Below are positions 59,412-64,000 of a stretch of 64,000 nucleotides of DNA, piece by piece (within the stretch, counting starts at the first letter, position 1; each line of letters starts with the position of its first letter). The DNA is from Porphyrobacter sp. (lineage in GTDB: Bacteria > Pseudomonadota > Alphaproteobacteria > Sphingomonadales > Sphingomonadaceae). The stretch is from assembly GCA_016125555.1 (NCBI GenBank), contig WGLN01000001.1, positions 248,001 through 312,000 of the forward strand, read 5' to 3'. Under the pieces are notes generated by a model. The model was given only the letters and a program-made list of their open reading frames with translations, was not told where the DNA came from and made no database searches. A program made the translations under genes and the position numbers.

Positions 59412-60275
59412 GTGACAAATCCCATGGACGACGCGGTCGTCTCGATGGTCGAAGCCGGGGGCCGGACGCTACGGACTGCGGCCTGGCGGCTCGACATGCC
59501 GTCCGATCACCTGCCCATCCTGTTCTTCAACGGCATCGGCGCGAATATCGAGGCGGTGGCCCCGCTTGCCGCCGCCATGCCGGAGCGCGGCTTCGTGATG
59601 TTCGACATGCCCGGCACCGGCGAATCGCCCGATCCGGTGGTGCCCTACAATCCCTTCACCATGAGCTGGACCGCCGCGCAGCTGCTCGATGCGTTCGGGC
59701 TCGAAGAGGTCGACGTGATGGGCGTGTCGTGGGGCGGCGCGATGGCGCAGCACTTCGCGCTCCAGCATCCGGGCCGCACCCGCAGGCTCACCCTGATCGC
59801 GACCACGCCGGGCATGCTGATGGTGCCGGGCAACCCGGCGGCCTTCACCAAGATGGCCGACCCGCGCCGCTACGTGGACCCGGATTTCATGGCGGAGCAT
59901 TTCACCACGCTCTATGGCGGGATGACCGAGAGCGCTGGCAAGGATCACAAGTCGGGCCACATCGGACGGCTGAAGCCCCCTTCCCCGCGCGGCTATCTCT
60001 ACCAGCTCCTGTGCATGCTCGGCTGGACAAGCCTTCCCGCGCTGCCCTTCATGAGCAAGGAGACGCTGATCATGATGGGGGAGGACGACCAGATCGTCCC
60101 CGTGGTGAACGGCAAGATCCTGAAGGCGATGATCCCCAATTCGCAGCTGGTCACCTTCGGAGGCGGCGGACACCTGTTCCTGCTGACCCACTCGGACGAG
60201 AGCGTCGCGGCGATCCGCGAGTTTCTGGATGCGCCGGAGACCGCGAAGGAGGGGAAGCGCGCAGCGGCAGCCTGA
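59412..60275 (+). CDS. phaZ: Intracellular PHA depolymerase
   Basis: A 287-residue alpha/beta hydrolase matching medium-chain PHA depolymerases. The nucleophile elbow is GVSWGGAMAQHFA (S106), with an aspartate in GEDDQIVP and a histidine in GGGGHLFLL; YNPFTMSWTAAQLLDAFG is also characteristic. It releases hydroxyacids from intracellular granules, opposite to PhaC. The GTG at 59412 is preceded by AAAGGA; ATG 59424 is an alternative. Its location after phaC fits a synthesis-mobilisation pair. Confidence 0.9.
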   Translation: MTNPMDDAVVSMVEAGGRTLRTAAWRLDMPSDHLPILFFNGIGANIEAVAPLAAAMPERGFVMFDMPGTGESPDPVVPYNPFTMSWTAAQLLDAFGLEEVDVMGVSWGGAMAQHFALQHPGRTRRLTLIATTPGMLMVPGNPAAFTKMADPRRYVDPDFMAEHFTTLYGGMTESAGKDHKSGHIGRLKPPSPRGYLYQLLCMLGWTSLPALPFMSKETLIMMGEDDQIVPVVNGKILKAMIPNSQLVTFGGGGHLFLLTHSDESVAAIREFLDAPETAKEGKRAAAA

Positions 60276-60336
60276 CCCGCACCGCTGGACAGCCCGCACC
60301 GATTGCGACATTCTCGCCCGCAAAGGGAGAGAGAAA

Positions 60337-62103
60337 ATGGCGCAATACGACCTCATCATCCGGGGCGGCACGATCGTCGACGGCACCGGCGCACCCGCCT
60401 TCACCGGCGATGTCGCGGTGAAGGACGGCCTGATCGCGGCGGTGGGCGAGGTTGGCGGCACCGCCGCGGAAGTGATCGATGCGACCGGCAAGGTGGTCGC
60501 GCCGGGCTTCGTCGACATCCACACCCATTATGACGGGCAGGCGACCTGGGACCAGGAAATGGCCCCGTCGAGCTGGCACGGCGTCACCACGGTCGTGATG
60601 GGCAATTGCGGGGTCGGCTTCGCGCCCGCCAAGCCCGACCGCCACGAATGGCTGATCAGCCTGATGGAGGGGGTCGAGGACATCCCCGGCACGGCGCTCG
60701 CCGAAGGGATTACGTGGGACTGGGAGACCTTCCCCGAATATCTCGACGCGCTCGAAAAGCTGCCCCGCACCGTCGACATCGGCACCCACGTGCCCCACGG
60801 CGCGGTGCGCGCCTATGTGCTGGGCGAGCGCGAGAAGCCCGGAGCCGTCCCGACCGAGGCGGACATCGCCGAGATGAGCCGGATCGTCGAGGAAGGTGTG
60901 CGCGCAGGCGCGCTCGGCTTCTCCACCTCGCGCACGGTGCTGCATAAGTCGGTCGACGGGGAACTCGTCCCCGGCACCACCGCAACCGCCGAGGAACTGG
61001 TCGCGATCGGCAAGGCCATGGGCCGCGCCAAGGCGGCGGGCGGCCATGCCGTGTTCGAGATGGCGAGCGACCTGAAGCGCGAGTGGAACGAGTTCGAATG
61101 GATGGGCAAGCTCAGCCGCGAGGCGGGCATCCCCGTCACCTTCGCCGCGCTGCAATCGATCGCCAAGGAATTGCCGCTCGACGAGCAGATCGCGCAGATG
61201 CGCGCCGAGAACGACAATGGCGCCAACATCGTCGCCCAGATCGCGCTGCGCGGCAACGGCATCATCATGGCCTGGCAGGGCACGGTGAACCCCTTCGCCT
61301 TCCGCCCGAGCTGGCAGGCGATCAAGGACCTTCCGTGGGAGGAGCAGAAGGCGAAGCTGCTCGACCCAGCCTTCAAGGCGGCCCTGCTGGCCGAGCCCAA
61401 CGACTATTCCGAAGCCCCGATGGATATCATCGGCGTGGTCATGGTGATCACGCAAGGCTGGGCGCTGCAATACGAGATGGACCCCGATTTCGACTACGAG
61501 CCGGGTCCGGAGGCGAGCGTCAATGCGCGTGCCGCTGCGGCCGGGATCGACGCGCAGGAATATGCCTATGACCTGCTGTGCCGCGACGACGGGAAAGGCT
61601 TCATCTACCTGCCGATCCTCAACTATGCCGACGGCAATCTCGACTTCCTCCACGCGCTCCAGAACGCCGACGACACGGTCAACTCGTTGTCAGACGGCGG
61701 CGCGCATTGCGGGACGATCTGCGATGCCGCCTCGCCGACCTTCATGCTGGAACACTGGGTGAAGTCGCGCCGCCGGGGCGAGCGTATCGGTCTCGAACAG
61801 GCGATCAAGCGCCAGTGCCGCGATACTGCGCTGCTCTACGGACTGGAGGATCGCGGGGTGATCGCGCCGGGCTATCTGGCCGATCTCAACGTCATCGACA
61901 TGGACCGCCTGAAGCTCGGCAAGCCGTGGCTCGCGTTCGATCTGCCCGCAGGCGGCAAGCGGCTGCTGCAGAAGGCCGAAGGCTATGTCGCGACGATCAA
62001 GAGCGGCGTGGTGACCTTCCGCGACGGGGCGTGGACCGGCGAGACCCCGGGCGGGCTGATCCGCGGACCGCAGCGCGCGGCACTGGCCGAAGCGGCGGAG
62101 TAG
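60337..62103 (+). CDS. D-aminoacylase-like amidohydrolase
   Basis: A 588-residue amidohydrolase of the N-acyl-D-amino-acid deacylase (PF07969) group. The N-terminal beta-sandwich strand reads [15 protein letters not shown], the metal motif is [10 protein letters not shown] (HxH), and later [10 protein letters not shown] holds the catalytic aspartate region; the last part, [14 protein letters not shown], closes the sandwich. Such enzymes hydrolyse N-acyl amides, but the natural substrate is unclear. AAGGGAGAGAG precedes the ATG. It lies 61 bp behind phaZ and is probably cotranscribed. Confidence 0.88.
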   Translation: MAQYDLIIRGGTIVDGTGAPAFTGDVAVKDGLIAAVGEVGGTAAEVIDATGKVVAPGFVDIHTHYDGQATWDQEMAPSSWHGVTTVVMGNCGVGFAPAKPDRHEWLISLMEGVEDIPGTALAEGITWDWETFPEYLDALEKLPRTVDIGTHVPHGAVRAYVLGEREKPGAVPTEADIAEMSRIVEEGVRAGALGFSTSRTVLHKSVDGELVPGTTATAEELVAIGKAMGRAKAAGGHAVFEMASDLKREWNEFEWMGKLSREAGIPVTFAALQSIAKELPLDEQIAQMRAENDNGANIVAQIALRGNGIIMAWQGTVNPFAFRPSWQAIKDLPWEEQKAKLLDPAFKAALLAEPNDYSEAPMDIIGVVMVITQGWALQYEMDPDFDYEPGPEASVNARAAAAGIDAQEYAYDLLCRDDGKGFIYLPILNYADGNLDFLHALQNADDTVNSLSDGGAHCGTICDAASPTFMLEHWVKSRRRGERIGLEQAIKRQCRDTALLYGLEDRGVIAPGYLADLNVIDMDRLKLGKPWLAFDLPAGGKRLLQKAEGYVATIKSGVVTFRDGAWTGETPGGLIRGPQRAALAEAAE

Positions 62104-62106
62104 GCG

Positions 62107-63192
62107 CTAGGGCTCGATCACGATCCCGCGCGCGGGGTCGACCTTGCCCGCCAGCATGTCGAGGAAAACGCTGCGCGCCGCATCGAGGCCGGACAGTCGC
62201 TCGATCGCGATCGTGCCTTCCATCGCCGCGAGGAACCCGCGCCACGCCTCGGCGACCAGCCTGCCGCCTTCCTCGGCCCCATGCGCCTTGAAGAAGGCGA
62301 CCGCGTGGTCGGGCGCGAAGAACAGCTGCGGTTTCGGCCCCGGCAGCGGCTCCCCGCCCCCGAGCGTCGAGCGCGAATCCTTGTGGGTGACGCCGACCAG
62401 CACCGACTGGGCCAGCGCCGCGTCGAAGTGCCGGTGGATGCGGCCAAGCAGATCCGCGTTCCCCGCGAAATCGACGCTGACGCTGCGCACGACGGGCAGG
62501 CGCTCGATGTCGTCATAGGCGACCACCGCATCGTAGAGCCCGCTCCGTTCGACGAAGCCGAGATTGCCCTTCGAGGTCAGGCCGATGCGGCGGACTTCGG
62601 GCGAATTGGCCTTCGCCACGCTCGCCAGCCCCATCGCGGTCTTGGACGAGGCGCTGGTGAGGATCAGCTGCTCGGTCCCGAACCAGCCCTGCCCACGCAG
62701 GAAGTATTCGATCAGGAACCCGGTGCGGAACAGCGGGCCGAAGATCATCCGCTCGCCCTCGCGCGCCGGGTCATGCTCGGGATCGGCGGCAAGCCGGGTG
62801 TAGCTGTTGTAGACCGGGCTCATCGGCTGGCGGTAATCGGTCATGTCGAGAAAGCCGCCCGCGCTCACCTTGCCCGGCCGCACGTCGAGATGGGTCGCCA
62901 TCGGCAGGTAGCCATAGACCCGCTCGCCCACCGCGATGTCGCGATGATTGCTCTCGATCACCCGCGCATGGCCCCACATCGGCACGATGCCGAAGGCGGC
63001 ATCCGTGGCGGGAAAGAAGTCCCAGTAGCGAAACCCGTCGCCGACCACCGCATAGGTGACGTTGTTGGCGGTGACCGCGAAGCTTTCGACCGCGAGCCTC
63101 ACTGCGCCTTCGCCGAGCGCTGCGGGTTCGACCGCGACGTGGTCGGCGTGGGAAAGCGCGTCCTTGCGGACCTGAATCTGCGCGATGGTCAT
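62107..63192 (-). CDS. DUF2855 family protein
   Basis: A 361-residue protein of DUF2855. It looks like a medium-chain dehydrogenase/reductase relative: an N-terminal GroES-like part (AVESFAVTANNVTYAVVGDGFRYWDFFPA) and a Rossmann-like core (TEQLILTSASSKTAMGLA), but no clear zinc ligands or standard GxGxxG. The family has no proven reaction. It converges with the amidohydrolase gene across 3 bp. It diverges from the DUF819 gene across about 100 bp that should contain both promoters, in which I see no clear motif. Confidence 0.88.
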   Translation of the reverse strand: MTIAQIQVRKDALSHADHVAVEPAALGEGAVRLAVESFAVTANNVTYAVVGDGFRYWDFFPATDAAFGIVPMWGHARVIESNHRDIAVGERVYGYLPMATHLDVRPGKVSAGGFLDMTDYRQPMSPVYNSYTRLAADPEHDPAREGERMIFGPLFRTGFLIEYFLRGQGWFGTEQLILTSASSKTAMGLASVAKANSPEVRRIGLTSKGNLGFVERSGLYDAVVAYDDIERLPVVRSVSVDFAGNADLLGRIHRHFDAALAQSVLVGVTHKDSRSTLGGGEPLPGPKPQLFFAPDHAVAFFKAHGAEEGGRLVAEAWRGFLAAMEGTIAIERLSGLDAARSVFLDMLAGKVDPARGIVIEP

Positions 63193-63294
63193 GGGGCCCC
63201 TCCTTCAGACGGTGTCTAGCGCCTCGCCGTCCGCTTGGCGAGCCGTGCAAGCGCGCTTGTAAAAGGATGATCGGTCCGCCTAAGCTCTCGGGGT

Positions 63295-64000
63295 ATGGGG
63301 GAAGCTTTGGTATCCGCGCCCTGGGCGCTGCTGGTTGTGCTGGTCGCGACGGTCGCGCTGGCCGAGGTGGTCGGGCGGATCGGGGCGGCGCGCCGGTTGG
63401 GGCCGGCGATGTTCGTGATCCTGTTCGGCGCGGTCCTCGCCAATTGCGGCATCATCCCCTCGGCAGCCAATGGCGGGCCGATCTATGACCAGATCTTCGC
63501 GACCGTGATCCCGGCCTCGATCTTCCTCGTGCTGCTCGAGGTGAACCTCACCTCGCTGCGGCGTGCCGGCGGGACGATGGTCGCGAGCTTCCTGGTCGGT
63601 TCGCTGGGGGTGATGCTGGGGGTCGTGATCGCCTTCCGGCTGCTGCCGATGCAGGCGATGCTGGGGCCGCTCGCCGCGCCCTTCGCCGGGATGTACACCG
63701 GCACCTATATCGGCGGCGCGGCCAACTTCAACGCGGTGGCGATCGCCTATGACGCCTTCGGGAGCGGCACGCGCTTCACCGCGGCGCTGGTGGTCGACAA
63801 CGTGATGACCGAAATCTGGCTGCTGTTCCTGTTGCTGCTGCCACTGATGCTGGCACGGTTTGCGCGCTTCGGCGGGGCGGCTGCGATGTCCGAGCCCGAT
63901 CCCGGCGCCGCACCGCAAGGCGATGCGCGGATAAGTTCGCTCGCGGTCGCGATGCCGATCGCCCTGGCGGCGGCGGCGGTGTTCGTGTCCGATGCCGCCG
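63295..64000 (+). CDS. DUF819 family membrane protein, 3' truncated
   Basis: The first 235 residues of a polytopic inner-membrane protein that continues beyond the window. Hydrophobic helices lie near residues 9-24, 40-55, 65-80, 95-112, 160-180 and 215 to the edge. PFAGMYTGTYIGGAANFNAVAIAYDAFG is the hallmark loop of DUF819 (YjcL-like), a family with carboxylate/cation transporter-like topology but no firm substrate. The ATG lacks an obvious ribosome site. Confidence 0.88.
   Translation, partial: MGEALVSAPWALLVVLVATVALAEVVGRIGAARRLGPAMFVILFGAVLANCGIIPSAANGGPIYDQIFATVIPASIFLVLLEVNLTSLRRAGGTMVASFLVGSLGVMLGVVIAFRLLPMQAMLGPLAAPFAGMYTGTYIGGAANFNAVAIAYDAFGSGTRFTAALVVDNVMTEIWLLFLLLLPLMLARFARFGGAAAMSEPDPGAAPQGDARISSLAVAMPIALAAAAVFVSDAA

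Overview
The window is high-G+C bacterial DNA packed with genes, short intergenic gaps and many ATGA/GTGA stop-start overlaps. Gene content points to an alphaproteobacterium of the order Sphingomonadales, most likely family Erythrobacteraceae. Pointers are the sdhC-sdhD-sdhA order, bamD/recN/ligA neighbourhood, the lolC-lolD pair upstream of dnaE, lone PilZ proteins and TonB-dependent uptake. This is an inference from gene content; no 16S or tRNA gene is present to test it. No IS element, CRISPR array, prophage or tRNA was found.

Layout. (1) 0-3.3 kb: the end of a radical SAM gene faces an overlapping acyl-CoA ligase/GNAT/DUF1330 operon. (2) 3.3-11.2 kb: an OmpA-type porin with a clear terminator, then a leftward block of lolC, lolD, a small unknown, glutathione peroxidase and dnaE. 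(3) 11.4-14.2 kb: purF, an SDR and a PilZ protein. (4) 14-25 kb: serine hydrolase, photolyase (next to a palindromic repeat), membrane YdjM-like protein, esterase-rppH pair, TPR protein, guaB-rsmB and bdhA-M28 peptidase. (5) 25-31 kb: YpfJ-like metalloprotease, a BlaI-BlaR1 pair with two clear operator boxes, and divergently a phytase-like/cyclophilin fusion facing a C13 peptidase. (6) 31-38 kb: sdhCDA (no sdhB adjacent), SDR-prmA, an ECF42-type sigma factor with its YciI/DGPF partner, another SDR. (7) 38-47.4 kb: bamD, recN, a small membrane protein, a lipoprotein hydrolase, ligA and a CinA-like gene. The bamD-recN order is interrupted by an opposite-strand DUF2946-like/TonB receptor pair suggesting copper. 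(8) 48.5-50.3 kb: a visibly A+T-richer island with an HNH endonuclease, a small winged-helix protein and an unknown protein, bracketed by inverted copies of a two-hairpin repeat. (9) 50.4-57.4 kb: lepA and two large PAS-GGDEF-EAL-PilZ proteins, one with a degenerate EAL domain. (10) 57.6-64 kb: a medium-chain-type PHA locus (class II-like phaC, phaZ), an amidohydrolase, a DUF2855 protein and the start of a DUF819 membrane protein.

Most of the window is housekeeping (replication, repair, purine synthesis, TCA cycle, envelope biogenesis, translation). The parts that look least ordinary are the HNH/winged-helix island with its flanking palindromes, the BlaI-controlled divergent region with the phytase-like/cyclophilin fusion, and the pha gene cluster. 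The island is the best candidate for an undescribed system, probably a small modified-DNA or foreign-DNA restriction module, but the sequence alone does not establish that.
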